Below are positions 45,823-54,360 of a DNA stretch of 64,000 nt, one piece after another; position 1 is the stretch's first letter; each line of letters begins with the position of its first letter. Source of the stretch: Nitrospirales bacterium (GTDB taxonomy: Bacteria > Nitrospirota > Nitrospiria > Nitrospirales > UBA8639); contig JAJDBP010000017.1 in assembly GCA_029261295.1 (NCBI GenBank), forward strand, positions 430,195 through 494,194, read 5' to 3'. Below the pieces are notes generated by a model, which saw only the letters and a list, made by a program, of their open reading frames with translations, had not been told where the DNA came from and did not search any database. The position numbers and the translations under genes were made by a program.

Positions 45823-46146
45823 TCATGATTCACCCGTTGTACGAATGCTGGAAATATGATCCCGTTGCAGCCGTAGTTTTGTATTATCCGCCACTTGAAC
45901 CGTGGCGGTTTCTTTATCCAAATTAGTGACCGTCCCCCAAATTCCCGAAGAAGTAATGACCTTATCCCCTTTTTTGAGACCATCCAATAGTTCTCGTTGT
46001 TTTTTTTGCCGGCGCTGTTGCGGAAGGATTAGCAAAAAATAAAAAACAATAAAGATTAGAATAAATGGAATGAGAGACAGCAGCCCAGCGGAAGTATCGG
46101 GTCCTGCCCCTTCAGCTTGGGCCCAGGCTTGGGAAACGAAATCCAT
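45823..46146 (-). CDS. yajC: Preprotein translocase subunit YajC
   Basis: A 107-residue protein with a single hydrophobic span (LIPFILIFIVFYFLLILPQ, near residue 25-43) and the following QQRRQKKQRELLDGLKKGD and VTSSGIWGTV-type segment of YajC. It associates with SecDF. It lies 19 bp upstream of secD. Confidence 0.95.
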   Translation of the reverse strand: MDFVSQAWAQAEGAGPDTSAGLLSLIPFILIFIVFYFLLILPQQRRQKKQRELLDGLKKGDKVITSSGIWGTVTNLDKETATVQVADNTKLRLQRDHISSIRTTGES

Positions 46147-46184
46147 ACCTACCTCAACATGACAAAAGGTTTAACATAACACCA

Positions 46185-47363
46185 TTAATCTACCGTGGCT
46201 TGAGAAATCGGTTCCTTTGACACAGATTCACGACATCCATAAAACTCTTTCCGATAGTCTTCAAATCGATTATCCCGAACTGCCTGTCTTAACTCGGCCA
46301 TCAGCCTTCCATAATACCAAAGATTATGGACAGTATTCAGTCGAACTCCCAACATTTCGCGAGAAATAAATAAATGGCGCAAATAGGCCCTGGAAAATCG
46401 TTGACATACTGGGCATTCACAATTGGCATCAATAGGGTTAGGGTCGTCAATATAGCGAGCCTGTTTTATCATCACTCGCCCAGTAGATGTAAAAAGCCAC
46501 CCGGTTCGACCATGTCGAGTAGGAATAACACAATCAAATAGATCTAATCCTCTGGCCACTCCCTCGACCAAGTCTTCCGGGAGACCCACGCCCATAAGAT
46601 ACCGGGGACGGTCAGGTGGAAGAAGACCCACCACCGTTTCAATCATCTCAAACATGGCAGGTTTTTCTTCACCCAACGATAATCCCCCAAGAGCATACCC
46701 ATTCATATCGAGAGCCGCCAACTCCTGAGTCGACTCCTTTCTCAATTCTGGGAATATACCTCCCTGAATAATCCCAAACATCCATTGATGAGTCTTTTTG
46801 GGAACTTCTGCACAACGCTTGGCCCAACGAGTGGTGCGCTTTACGGCTTCCTGAGCTTGTGCGAAAGAACAAGGAAAGGTAGGGCAATGATCTAATACCA
46901 TCATAATATCTGAACCGAGCGCCACCTGTATCTCCATGCTTTTCTCAGGCGATAGCATATGCCATTCGCCGTTGATATGTGAACGAAACCTTACGCCCTC
47001 TTCTGTTATTGTGCAGAGATCAGCCAGACTGACCATTTGGAAACCACCGCTATCCGTTAAGATCGCTCCACGCCATTGCATGAAATCATGCAACCCTCCT
47101 TGAGATTCAATTAACTTATGTCCAGGCCGAAGAAACAAATGATAGGCATTGGCCAATATCATCTGAAAACCACAATCACGAACCTCGGAGGGATCTACTC
47201 CTTTGACCGTCCCCTGTGAACCCACAGGCATAAAGGCTGGTGTTTCAATATTGCCATGTGACGTGGACAAAAGGCCTCCCCTAGCCCCAGATGCAGTGGT
47301 TTGTTGTACTCGAAAACTATTGGCGCCAGGGGGCGTGGTCAATTGCTGTTTGGATTGGGGCAT
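46185..47363 (-). CDS. tgt: tRNA-guanine (queuine) transglycosylase
   Basis: A 392-residue TIM-barrel enzyme that replaces guanine 34 with the preQ1 base in tRNAs with GUN anticodons. Visible landmarks are the catalytic Asp in LTDSGGFQM near 98, the second Asp in DCVIPTRHGR near 282, and the zinc site CECPVC ... H near 320. The gene is next to yajC-secD-secF, a common bacterial order. Confidence 0.97.
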   Translation of the reverse strand: MPQSKQQLTTPPGANSFRVQQTTASGARGGLLSTSHGNIETPAFMPVGSQGTVKGVDPSEVRDCGFQMILANAYHLFLRPGHKLIESQGGLHDFMQWRGAILTDSGGFQMVSLADLCTITEEGVRFRSHINGEWHMLSPEKSMEIQVALGSDIMMVLDHCPTFPCSFAQAQEAVKRTTRWAKRCAEVPKKTHQWMFGIIQGGIFPELRKESTQELAALDMNGYALGGLSLGEEKPAMFEMIETVVGLLPPDRPRYLMGVGLPEDLVEGVARGLDLFDCVIPTRHGRTGWLFTSTGRVMIKQARYIDDPNPIDANCECPVCQRFSRAYLRHLFISREMLGVRLNTVHNLWYYGRLMAELRQAVRDNRFEDYRKEFYGCRESVSKEPISQATVD

Positions 47364-47385
47364 TCTGGTGAAATCTGAGGATTAG

Positions 47386-49167
47386 TTACATTTTCTCAGG
47401 AGAAGTAATTCCAAGCAAGGTGAGACCATTACGAAGGACGGTCTGCACCTGACGGAGCAGAGCTAATCGGGCTGCCGTTACCGCAGGAGTGAGAATGTCA
47501 TTCACAGGCTCGTTTTCAGACCCCACCTCTTTTTCAATTGTCTCCAATGCCCCTTCCTGGGTTTTATCGTCAATTGTCAGGGTGCTATCCAGGGGCGGAA
47601 GAACTCGATGTTTGTTGTAATAGGCATGTAGTTGCGCAGCAAGGTCCTGAAGGTAAAAGGTCACGCGATGCGGCTCTAAAGCCAGAGCGCTTCCTTCGAG
47701 AACAAACGGATATTGCGCGAGTGTCTTGATCAATCCCAACTCTTCATCATGAATCAATAGTGAGGGATTCACATCTGCAATCTTCGGTAGAGACACCTGC
47801 CGTTCCTGGGCGACACGAAACATGCTGGATATTCGAGCATGAGCATACTGAACATAATACACAGGATTATCTGAGGACTGTTGTTTGGCCAATTCAAGAT
47901 CAAAATCTAACTGAGTATCCGACCTCCGCATGAGAAAGAAAAACTTGGCGGCATCGGCTCCAACTTCGTCCACGACCTCCCGGAGGGTCACAAATTCTCC
48001 AGAGCGTTTGGACATTTCAATCTTTTGAGTCCCTCGCAGCAAACTGACCATTTGTACCAATACCACTCGTAGAGAATCTTTGGGATAGCCAAAGGCCTGC
48101 ACAGTCGCTGCCATTCGGGGAATATAGCCATGGTGATCCGCACCCCAAATATTAATGAGGGTATCAAAACCCCTCGCTAACTTGTCGCGATGATAGGCCA
48201 TATCAGCAGCCAAATAGGTATAACTTCCATCCTGCTTTTTAAGGACCCGATCTTTTTCGTCCCCAAACTCAGAAGCACGAAACCACAAAGCTCCATCTTC
48301 CTCCTTGGATAGGTCTCGTTTGCGCAATTCATCTAAAGTCCGTTCAACCATTCCCCTGGAATGAAGACTCGCCTCCGAATACCAGGTTTCAAAGTTCACA
48401 CCGAAGATTCCCAAGTCCTCTTTGATGCGATCCAAAAGGAATTGACTAGCTTCTTGAGCACATTTCTCCTCAGCTTGGTCTAATGGGCTCTCCAATAAAG
48501 TTTCGCCATGAATCTTAGCGATAGATTCCGCGATGGTTTTAATATAGCCTCCATGATAACCATCCTCGGGAAAGGATGATTCCATCCCCAATAATTCTAA
48601 ATAACGAGCATAAACAGACCGTCCTAATAACTGTAACTGACGACCGGAGTCGTTAATATAAAACTCCCTGGAAACCTCAAAGCTGGAAGCGGCAAGAAGC
48701 GAGGCCATTGCCTGACCTAAGGCTGCTCCACGTCCATGTCCCACATGCAAGGGTCCCGTCGGGTTCGCACTGACAAATTCCAAAACAACTCGTGTTCCTG
48801 CTCCAATTTGACTCCTACCATAGGAACTTCCTTGTTCCTCAATCATTCTTAACACTTCTATCCAACGCAAAGGATGAAGCGTGAGATTTAAAAACCCAGG
48901 AGGAGCAACCTCTATACGTTCAAACAGATATGGAAAATGGTCGAGAAGGTTAGTAGCCAGTACCTCGGCAACCTTCAATGGAGACTGTCGAACAGTGGAC
49001 GCCAATGTCATCGCGATATTGCAAGAGAAATCTCCCCATTCAGGACGTTTGGGAGGTTCAACCATGGGAGAAGGAATCGTACCAATGGATAATTGTCCCG
49101 ATTCATTGACCTTTTCCAAGGTCTCAGAAATAGCTCCAATTACTTGGTTTTGAAGTAGTATTGGCAC
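47386..49167 (-). CDS. argS: Arginyl-tRNA synthetase
   Basis: A 593-residue class I synthetase with the ArgRS N-terminal domain, the HIGH-like motif in PTGPLHVGHGRG near residue 128, the KMSKS-like motif in IEMSKRSGEF, and a C-terminal DALR anticodon-binding domain (PVYYVQYAHARI). The start is GTG at 49167, with AAGGA upstream and no nearby ATG. It stands 22 bp upstream of tgt. Confidence 0.97.
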   Translation of the reverse strand: MPILLQNQVIGAISETLEKVNESGQLSIGTIPSPMVEPPKRPEWGDFSCNIAMTLASTVRQSPLKVAEVLATNLLDHFPYLFERIEVAPPGFLNLTLHPLRWIEVLRMIEEQGSSYGRSQIGAGTRVVLEFVSANPTGPLHVGHGRGAALGQAMASLLAASSFEVSREFYINDSGRQLQLLGRSVYARYLELLGMESSFPEDGYHGGYIKTIAESIAKIHGETLLESPLDQAEEKCAQEASQFLLDRIKEDLGIFGVNFETWYSEASLHSRGMVERTLDELRKRDLSKEEDGALWFRASEFGDEKDRVLKKQDGSYTYLAADMAYHRDKLARGFDTLINIWGADHHGYIPRMAATVQAFGYPKDSLRVVLVQMVSLLRGTQKIEMSKRSGEFVTLREVVDEVGADAAKFFFLMRRSDTQLDFDLELAKQQSSDNPVYYVQYAHARISSMFRVAQERQVSLPKIADVNPSLLIHDEELGLIKTLAQYPFVLEGSALALEPHRVTFYLQDLAAQLHAYYNKHRVLPPLDSTLTIDDKTQEGALETIEKEVGSENEPVNDILTPAVTAARLALLRQVQTVLRNGLTLLGITSPEKM

Positions 49168-49348
49168 GGAAAATCCTTCTATCTACGCATAAAATAAGAG
49201 GTTTTATTCCGCGGCGAATCTAACATAGCATTTTTGACAAGGCAAGATTTTCATGCGTGGTCAGTATTCGACAACTAGATTCCAACGATCACGGAAGAAC
49301 GTTGCAATTAATCAAAAGAAAGAAAAACAAAATAAATATATTCGGGAT

Positions 49349-49975
49349 TTATAAATGGGAAGACTGAGAACCCCGCTTTCTGGCAAATTCAAGATCGGCA
49401 GGAGTATTTATGTTATTAAAAGACAATCGAGAGGGATCAATATCGTCAAATATTCCTTCATCAATAATATTTATAATAAGACCAGATTGAGAGAATAAAT
49501 TTTGAATTTTTAGATCACCTGCATTAATCATCTTTTTGATAACCGGAATACATTGTTTGGAATACCGAGCATGCAAGGGTTGCAATCGGTTTGAAACCCT
49601 AACCACTGTTACATCACTGGGTGCTCCCAAACATACCCGTGTAATACTTTCTTTAAGTAAAAACGGCATATCACAGGCGACAACAAAAACAAGGGAATTT
49701 CTGGCTTCCATTAAACCGGTATACACTCCCCCTAACGAACCCTTGCCTAAAATTTTATCGGTTACTAAACGAACTCGAAGGTGGGAACAATCATAATCTT
49801 CAGAAGCGGTTACAACTAGAACTTCATCAAACAAGGCGTTCATCAACCGGGATACCCGGTCCAAAAAAGGTTCCCCTTCCCATAAAAGCCGTCTTTTATC
49901 GGTACCCATCCGTCGGCTTTGCCCGCCCCCAAGAATAACACCGGTAATATTCGTCATATTTTCAGATTTAGACAT
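49349..49975 (-). CDS. mobA: Molybdenum cofactor guanylyltransferase
   Basis: A 208-residue nucleotidyltransferase with the N-terminal GVILGGGQSRRMGTDKR motif (near residue 12), typical of MobA, and VFVVACDMPFL near 95 with the metal-binding Asp. MobA joins GMP to molybdopterin, giving the bis-MGD cofactor used by DMSO-reductase-family enzymes such as NXR. It starts immediately after a transcription terminator hairpin. ATG codons at 49975 and 49957 are both possible starts. Confidence 0.93.
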   Translation of the reverse strand: MSKSENMTNITGVILGGGQSRRMGTDKRRLLWEGEPFLDRVSRLMNALFDEVLVVTASEDYDCSHLRVRLVTDKILGKGSLGGVYTGLMEARNSLVFVVACDMPFLLKESITRVCLGAPSDVTVVRVSNRLQPLHARYSKQCIPVIKKMINAGDLKIQNLFSQSGLIINIIDEGIFDDIDPSRLSFNNINTPADLEFARKRGSQSSHL

Positions 49976-50005
49976 AAAAAAAGGGGGTGGGAAAACCCAC
50001 CCCCT
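49974..50005 (-). terminator. Rho-independent terminator between the oxidase operon and mobA
   Basis: A perfect 11-bp stem (AAGGGGGTGGG, loop of 4 A, CCCACCCCCTT; 49981-50005) followed on the minus strand by a run of T that runs into the mobA ATG. It lies about 40 bp after the stop of the dihaem fusion gene. Confidence 0.9.
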
Positions 50006-50044
50006 TCTCCTGTTTGTATCTATGCCCTCGCGAACAAGGTTTGT

Positions 50045-51898
50045 TTAGCTGTTACCCTGTTCTTTTCTACGATTTGATCGACGGGTTAAAACCCACCCTT
50101 CTACAATGACCAACCCAATGGCAGCGAGACCTGCATACCATTTGGCTTCAGCAGGAACAGGTGGCTCTAACACAAGATAATAGAAAGCCGAGACGCCCAT
50201 TTTTCGGCCTACATCACCGTTGTGTCCATCCCACACAAAGAAATTAATGGGAATATATTTCCCCAATTCAATATAAGTATCTGCTTCATAATCTGCTTTG
50301 ATTGGTCTGGAGATAATGACCGTCCATCGCCCATCTTTCCATTCCGCTTTGACCAAATTCAATTTTTCAGTAAAGTCATCACGGTCCTCAAGGTCCTTAT
50401 CCCAACCTGTACCTTCATAAGCCATCAGGTTTCCATCAGCCGTCCATTTGGCAATATCGACAGGAAATCCCTCATCTCCCCAGAAATACCGTGGTTTTCT
50501 TGGAGCTGGCAATTCTTGAAACTTTATAGGCATTTGAAATGCTAAGCCGTCATTAAACACTTGGTAGCTAGTTTGCTTTGCAGCGATGGAGTCCGGATGC
50601 ATTCCATCATCATCAAACTTACTACCACCAGGCTCTTGTTCGACAATTCCATAGTCTTTGAGATTCACTTCATAAGGGTCCCAATCGACTTCACCCTCTT
50701 GAACACTCTTGGTTCGATCATCCCATCGGAACATCATCGTGACATGCGTTTCGTTGTAGAGTGATTGCACCCAGATATCATCAATCCTATTCACAAAGTT
50801 CCGAGGTTTATGCGTAATTTGCCCACCAATGGCCACAATACGACGGCCTTCTCCCTTATCCCAACGCTCATCATACCAACGAGGATCGTGCTCATCTTTT
50901 GGCAATTCACCTTCGGCAAATTTTGAGGGAATGACGAAATTCACCTTAGGTTTGTCCGTCAATGGATCAATGCCTCGCGGTTTTGCGGCAAAGAGGTTAG
51001 CAGCAATTTCATCCGTGACATTCCCACCGGCAATATCCACATCTGCGTCACGCTCGCAAAGATGGTTCACATAGTTAGCGATATGCCACCGATCCTCAAC
51101 CGTCGTGTTATCAGCAAATGACGGCATCGGCGTACCATTGATTCCTGTTGAAAAAGTACGGAAAATATTTTTTACATTGTACGCATCCTGACGACTGCCA
51201 CGGAAGTTCCAACATTTATGCCAGTCTGCAGGTTGAATTGAAAAACCCCAGTCATCTTTTAAATTAAACGCATTCCCATCACCACGACCTTCAAGCCCAT
51301 GGCATTCAATACATTTATTTTCTACAACCAGTTCGGAGCCACGCTTGATTGATTCGGCCGATGGTGCCACAGCGCCCGCAGCTAATTTTTCGAGTTCAAG
51401 TATGTGAAGTTCTTCAAATTCGTCATCTTGCCATGAACGATCTTTCACCAATTCCGTCGTGACAAAAGCCAAGACATCTCGACGCTGATCCTCACTCAGA
51501 ATACCTTCCCAAGATGGCATGGCCGATCCAGGCAAACCGTGAGTAACGGTTTGAAGGAGGTCCACGTCAATCAATGGCAATTCTCCACTGGCCGTATGCC
51601 GAATCTTAAATGTCCCGGCGTTAAAGTTCCGAGGGCGAGGCCAGAGTCGATCAGCACCTGGACCATCGCCTGATCCATTGACCCCATGACACCAGACACA
51701 TTTTGTAAAATAAACCCGTTTCCCGGCTTCCACTTGTTCAGCAGGAAATGGGGATGGCAATTTGCCGGTGATAAATCCTTCAGCATCTTGGGCGAGTACT
51801 GGACTGCTGAAGACCATGCCTACCATAAAGACCCCTGCAGCAATAAGGCTTGCGGTGAAGCCTTGGTGCTTGTGCTGAGTCATTTGCTGTCTGTTCAT
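50045..51898 (-). CDS. Dihaem cytochrome c fused to an ethylbenzene-dehydrogenase-type heme-b domain
   Basis: About 617 residues. A signal peptide ends near VLAQ (37). Two cytochrome c domains carry CVWCH (67-71) and CIECH (196-200), with Met-containing segments (AMPSW, PMPSF) as likely distal ligands. Residues 310-575 form a heme-b domain of the NxrC/EbdC type, with a Lys in GRKMGVS near the end. One C-terminal span (AGLAAIGLVIVEGWVL) and a basic tail anchor it to the membrane. GAGGG precedes the ATG at 51898; an ATG at 51949 is an alternative. It is the last gene of the bd-like oxidase A operon and probably takes electrons from periplasmic donors. Confidence 0.85.
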   Translation of the reverse strand: MNRQQMTQHKHQGFTASLIAAGVFMVGMVFSSPVLAQDAEGFITGKLPSPFPAEQVEAGKRVYFTKCVWCHGVNGSGDGPGADRLWPRPRNFNAGTFKIRHTASGELPLIDVDLLQTVTHGLPGSAMPSWEGILSEDQRRDVLAFVTTELVKDRSWQDDEFEELHILELEKLAAGAVAPSAESIKRGSELVVENKCIECHGLEGRGDGNAFNLKDDWGFSIQPADWHKCWNFRGSRQDAYNVKNIFRTFSTGINGTPMPSFADNTTVEDRWHIANYVNHLCERDADVDIAGGNVTDEIAANLFAAKPRGIDPLTDKPKVNFVIPSKFAEGELPKDEHDPRWYDERWDKGEGRRIVAIGGQITHKPRNFVNRIDDIWVQSLYNETHVTMMFRWDDRTKSVQEGEVDWDPYEVNLKDYGIVEQEPGGSKFDDDGMHPDSIAAKQTSYQVFNDGLAFQMPIKFQELPAPRKPRYFWGDEGFPVDIAKWTADGNLMAYEGTGWDKDLEDRDDFTEKLNLVKAEWKDGRWTVIISRPIKADYEADTYIELGKYIPINFFVWDGHNGDVGRKMGVSAFYYLVLEPPVPAEAKWYAGLAAIGLVIVEGWVLTRRSNRRKEQGNS

Positions 51899-51964
51899 GA
51901 GTTCCCTCGTAGTTGCTGAATTAACTGTATTGATTAGTTCAATATTCATTGGCGTTGGCCTCCC

Positions 51965-52933
51965 TTAATCCCAAGTCCGTGGGTAATAGCCTGTATGCCA
52001 ATATTCGAACATAATGACTTTCCAAATTTCATCAACCGTCAAATGTTGCTCCCATGGAGGCATTACGGATGCCCAAGGGAATCCTTCACCAGGCAAACCA
52101 ATTCCACCTTTCGCCACCCGCCAAAATACAAATGTTTCTTGGAGCTGGGCAATGGTACCTGCATCGGTGAAATTGGCTGGAATTGGGTTAAAGGCAAATG
52201 CCCAAAGTCCTCTTCCGTTCAAATTATCCCCATGACAAAAATGGCAGTTTTGAAAGAAAATCTCCCCGCCTTCTCGAACATGCTTTATATACCCCTTAGC
52301 ATTTGGATCCCAAGGGTTATCCTCAGAACTATTGACATCTTTCATCAACCGCCCCATGGACTGGTCAACAATATGTGCATTGGAATAGGCCGGATCATAT
52401 TTGCCCTCTGTGTCAATTCGATAGGGCTGTTGAGCCGTTTGCAAGACATAGGTTTTTCCATGAACCTTCGTTGTGGCCGGTGGGGCTGGATGTACCGTCC
52501 TCAGCTCAATCGGTTCATCAAAGCTTGGCAGGAGCGAACTATAGGCGAATGCGCCTAACCCAAGGGGCAAGAGTAACAGCAACGCTGTTCTAAGGACCTT
52601 GGTGAAAGCGTTATTGGCGTCCAGAACGCTAATGATGGGACGCTTAAACTCTAGCCATTCTTCTTGTGAACCGGAGACCCACATAAAGATCCCACAGGCT
52701 GAGACCGTCCCGTAGATGGCCCTGACGCTGAAGGGAATGGGAGGATAGATCCGGTATTTCAAATAAAACAAATTAATAAAACACCAGACGAGGATACCTG
52801 CCCAAAACTTGGGTACCCCAATGCCGGCTTTTTTGAGCAGATAGTTACAAATCGAAAAGAAAAGGATACAGACGGCCAGCTCCGTAATCATCTGCATCGG
52901 CATGTAGCCTTCTACTAGTTTTAGCCACGTCAT
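51965..52933 (-). CDS. Membrane-anchored monohaem cytochrome c
   Basis: A 322-residue protein with about four hydrophobic spans in the first 130 residues, then a periplasmic domain with one heme motif CHFCHGD near residue 228 and ASVMPPWEQ near 295 supplying a likely Met ligand. AGGAG lies 9 bases before the ATG. It sits between two other cytochrome genes in the oxidase A operon and is probably an electron-entry subunit of that oxidase. Confidence 0.85.
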   Translation of the reverse strand: MTWLKLVEGYMPMQMITELAVCILFFSICNYLLKKAGIGVPKFWAGILVWCFINLFYLKYRIYPPIPFSVRAIYGTVSACGIFMWVSGSQEEWLEFKRPIISVLDANNAFTKVLRTALLLLLPLGLGAFAYSSLLPSFDEPIELRTVHPAPPATTKVHGKTYVLQTAQQPYRIDTEGKYDPAYSNAHIVDQSMGRLMKDVNSSEDNPWDPNAKGYIKHVREGGEIFFQNCHFCHGDNLNGRGLWAFAFNPIPANFTDAGTIAQLQETFVFWRVAKGGIGLPGEGFPWASVMPPWEQHLTVDEIWKVIMFEYWHTGYYPRTWD

Positions 52934-52979
52934 TCTTCCGTACTCCTATTATTCGAGGTTTACACCCGTAGATCAAATA

Positions 52980-54293
52980 CTATTCTTTTGGTGGAAGTGG
53001 CTTACCTTCTTCCAATGAAGCCAAGTAGTCAACGATTTTGCTGAGCGCACCACCAGTTAATTTAACTCCGAAGTCTTTTGGCATTTGGTCATCAGGATAA
53101 TCTGTCACCACGTATGCACTTGGATCTAAAATTGACTCGGTAATGTATTCTTTTGTTGTTTTGGCTTTCCCAGCATATCCACCATCTTTAATTCTTTTTG
53201 GAGCATTTGTACCTTCCCAGAGCTCAGGACCAACTTTTCCAGTAGCATCCTTAATTCCTGGGATTGTATGACAAGCTGTGCAGCCTGCTTTCGCAAACAG
53301 CGTATCATGAGGCTCACTTCCGTCTGCGAGGATATCACCACCTGCTCCGCCTTCTTCATCACCTTCACTCGCCTTTGGACGGTCAGCTTCAGGAATGAAT
53401 TTTTCGTAGGAAGTCACAATTGCATCATACCCTGGTGACTCCACGCCTTCACGAGTGTACATCCAAGTATCTACTGCCGCCAATTCACCTAATTGTAAAG
53501 AAATTGGTGGTTTGTGAATTCTTGGCATGGGACTGACCGTGTCATTTGATCCCTTTACACCAAAACCTGGAACGACAAAGCAGCTTGGACAAGCATGAGA
53601 TTCAGCAATGTATTCTTGGGCATCTATTGCTGTCCCTGAACCCTCGAAGGATTCCTTCTGTTCCGTAGTTCTTGAAGCTGCATCATTCATATGATAAGTC
53701 GGGGCTTTTAATTGCTCTGCAGCTCTAGCAGGAATGCCAAAAAGGTTTGGTGCTCGTTCACTCAAGAATCCCTTTTGGAAACCATGGCACAAAGGACATT
53801 GTCCTTTCCCAATAGCTCCCTGAGTTTTACTTTGACCAATTCCACCGAAAATGAGCTTTTCTCCCTCATCTCCTAATTGCTGAGCAGACATGCTCTGGAA
53901 GTCTAATTTCACAACAGGCGGGGGAAAACCACCCTCAACCTGTGGAAGCCAATTTCCGTAACCTGACAAGGCTGAAGCTACGAAAAACATAAATCCCCCG
54001 ATCTTCATCAGGGCACTAATATTAGGAAAGTACAGGCCCATAATAAAAGCCATGGCTGTGATCATAACTAACGACACGGGAAGCATTCCGGTGGCAGCAT
54101 TAAAATTGGCCGTGTAGTTTGAGACAGCAATCAGCACCAAAAACATACACAAAATCCCAATTGCAGTCTGAAAAGTCGCGCGCTTTTTAGTTACCGGATC
54201 CTTAATGGTCGCCTGAAAGTAGACTAGGAGGCCGACAAGCATCACCATAATTGGCCACCCAAGGTCCCATGCTCCTGCGATTAATTCACCCAC
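52980..54293 (-). CDS. Membrane-anchored cytochrome c with two CxxCH and one CxxCF motif
   Basis: A 437-residue protein with three to four N-terminal spans (to residue 112) and a periplasmic part. CPLCH at 166-170 and CTACH at 338-342 are normal heme sites. Between them lies CPSCF at 235-239, in which the heme-ligating His is Phe. A glycine- and acid-rich linker (about 308-325) precedes the last heme domain. The start is GTG with GGAGGA 8 bases upstream. It follows bd-like oxidase A by 67 bp and is probably its cytochrome subunit. Confidence 0.86.
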   Translation of the reverse strand: MGELIAGAWDLGWPIMVMLVGLLVYFQATIKDPVTKKRATFQTAIGILCMFLVLIAVSNYTANFNAATGMLPVSLVMITAMAFIMGLYFPNISALMKIGGFMFFVASALSGYGNWLPQVEGGFPPPVVKLDFQSMSAQQLGDEGEKLIFGGIGQSKTQGAIGKGQCPLCHGFQKGFLSERAPNLFGIPARAAEQLKAPTYHMNDAASRTTEQKESFEGSGTAIDAQEYIAESHACPSCFVVPGFGVKGSNDTVSPMPRIHKPPISLQLGELAAVDTWMYTREGVESPGYDAIVTSYEKFIPEADRPKASEGDEEGGAGGDILADGSEPHDTLFAKAGCTACHTIPGIKDATGKVGPELWEGTNAPKRIKDGGYAGKAKTTKEYITESILDPSAYVVTDYPDDQMPKDFGVKLTGGALSKIVDYLASLEEGKPLPPKE

Positions 54294-54313
54294 TGTATAC
54301 TCCTCCAGCTTTT

Positions 54314-54331
54314 GCCCCCCAAGGAGGGGGC
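54314..54331 (-). other. Intercistronic GC-rich hairpin
   Basis: A 6-bp all-GC stem (GCCCCC pairing with GGGGGC, loop of 6) lies between oxidase A and the downstream cytochrome, before its ribosome-binding site. No U-run follows on either strand, so it is more likely an mRNA processing or stability element than a terminator. Confidence 0.4.
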
Positions 54332-54360
54332 GTATAATTATTTGTTAAAATCGTTTTTCA

